Assembly: GCA_026994225.1 (NCBI GenBank)
Contig: JALWRI010000113.1
Coordinates: forward strand, 1 to 64,000
Origin: Gammaproteobacteria bacterium
GTDB taxonomy: Bacteria > Pseudomonadota > Gammaproteobacteria > GRL18
Length of the DNA stretch: 64,000 nucleotides
Direction: 5' to 3'
Positions 63,857 to 64,000 of the stretch are shown one piece after another (the first letter of the stretch is position 1; each line of letters opens with the position of its first letter). A program made the translations under genes and the position numbers. The notes beneath the pieces were generated by a model that saw nothing but the letters and a program-made list of their open reading frames with translations, ran no database searches and had not been told where the DNA came from.

Positions 63857-64000
63857 ATGTTTAAAATATTGACCTTAAATAATATATCTGTTGCAGGATT
63901 GGAAAAATTACCTCGTGATAAATATGAAGTAGCATCAGAAATGGGACATCCTGATGCGATTTTATTACGTTCTTTTAAAATGCATGATATGGAGATTCCA
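63857..64000 (+). CDS. serA: Phosphoglycerate dehydrogenase, 5' end (cut by the window)
   Basis: The first 48 codons, starting MFKILTLNNISVAGLEKLP and including HPDAILLRSFKMHDMEIP, match the short gammaproteobacterial 3-phosphoglycerate dehydrogenases. It should catalyse the step before SerC. AGGGAG lies 13 bp before the ATG. The rest of the gene lies outside the window. Confidence 0.85.
   Translation, partial: MFKILTLNNISVAGLEKLPRDKYEVASEMGHPDAILLRSFKMHDMEIP

Noticed and set aside
1-64000. CRISPR array, rRNA operon or prophage
   Set aside because: No regularly spaced repeats, no rRNA sequence and no phage structural or integrase genes were seen.

Overview
This 64 kb window is a piece of a low-GC gammaproteobacterial chromosome. 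The clearest sign is the block uvrY-uvrC-pgsA followed by tRNA-Gly, tRNA-Cys and tRNA-Leu, the same order as in Escherichia coli. Other gammaproteobacterial marks are minCDE, xthA next to pyrE, an ArgA-type N-acetylglutamate synthase, SthA, Dam and many type IV pilus and cyclic-di-GMP genes. The AT-rich coding sequence, the Pfa-type lipid synthase and an IPTL-CTERM-like relic would fit a Thiotrichales-like sulfur bacterium, but the order-level placement is inference.

Layout. 1-5.9 kb: a polyunsaturated or secondary lipid synthase, pfaD then pfaA (cut by the window start inside its tandem ACP repeats), with a divergent glycosyltransferase. 6-10.3 kb: a secreted cyclophilin, a coiled-coil lipoprotein and sthA. 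10.4-15.2 kb: a PleD-like diguanylate cyclase, uvrY, uvrC, pgsA and three tRNAs. 15.2-21.5 kb: a small palindromic element, a secreted unknown protein, dam, argA, ilvD and an SH3/anchor protein. 21.7-28.1 kb: minCDE, two tandem CNNM/CorC membrane proteins and a two-domain PPK2. 28.2-35.6 kb: a trypsin-like protease, two small membrane proteins, argF, argD, glmS, a SafE-like membrane protein and xthA. 35.7-36.2 kb: a broken GEVED/IPTL-CTERM surface-protein gene. 36.2-42.5 kb: pyrE, then two cyclic-di-GMP enzymes on either side of a PilU-type retraction ATPase. 43-49.7 kb: a GST, cysS-hisI-thrS, a zinc-ribbon/HEAGH membrane protein and an HDOD protein. 49.8-52.5 kb: a SprA-related putative metalloprotease, tsaB and a Sel1-repeat protein. 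52.5-60 kb: two separate pilV-pilW-pilX minor pilin operons, a shortened pilC and a decayed IS200/IS605 tnpB element. 60.1-64 kb: gyrA, serC and the start of serA.

How the genes fit together. Type IV pili and their c-di-GMP control dominate the accessory content: one PleD-like cyclase, one GGDEF-EAL membrane protein, one REC-GGDEF(degenerate)-EAL protein, a PilU-like ATPase, PilC and six minor pilins. The most unusual points are a long PilX carrying RTX-like calcium-binding motifs, a PilC that seems to lack its usual N-terminal segment while a nearby Sel1 protein carries a segment that resembles it, and the deleted tnpB element whose hairpin ends and a perfect 17-bp palindrome remain intact. 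The arginine genes argA, argD and argF are spread over two places and serC-serA form the start of a serine operon. No rRNA, CRISPR array, prophage or intact transposase gene was seen.
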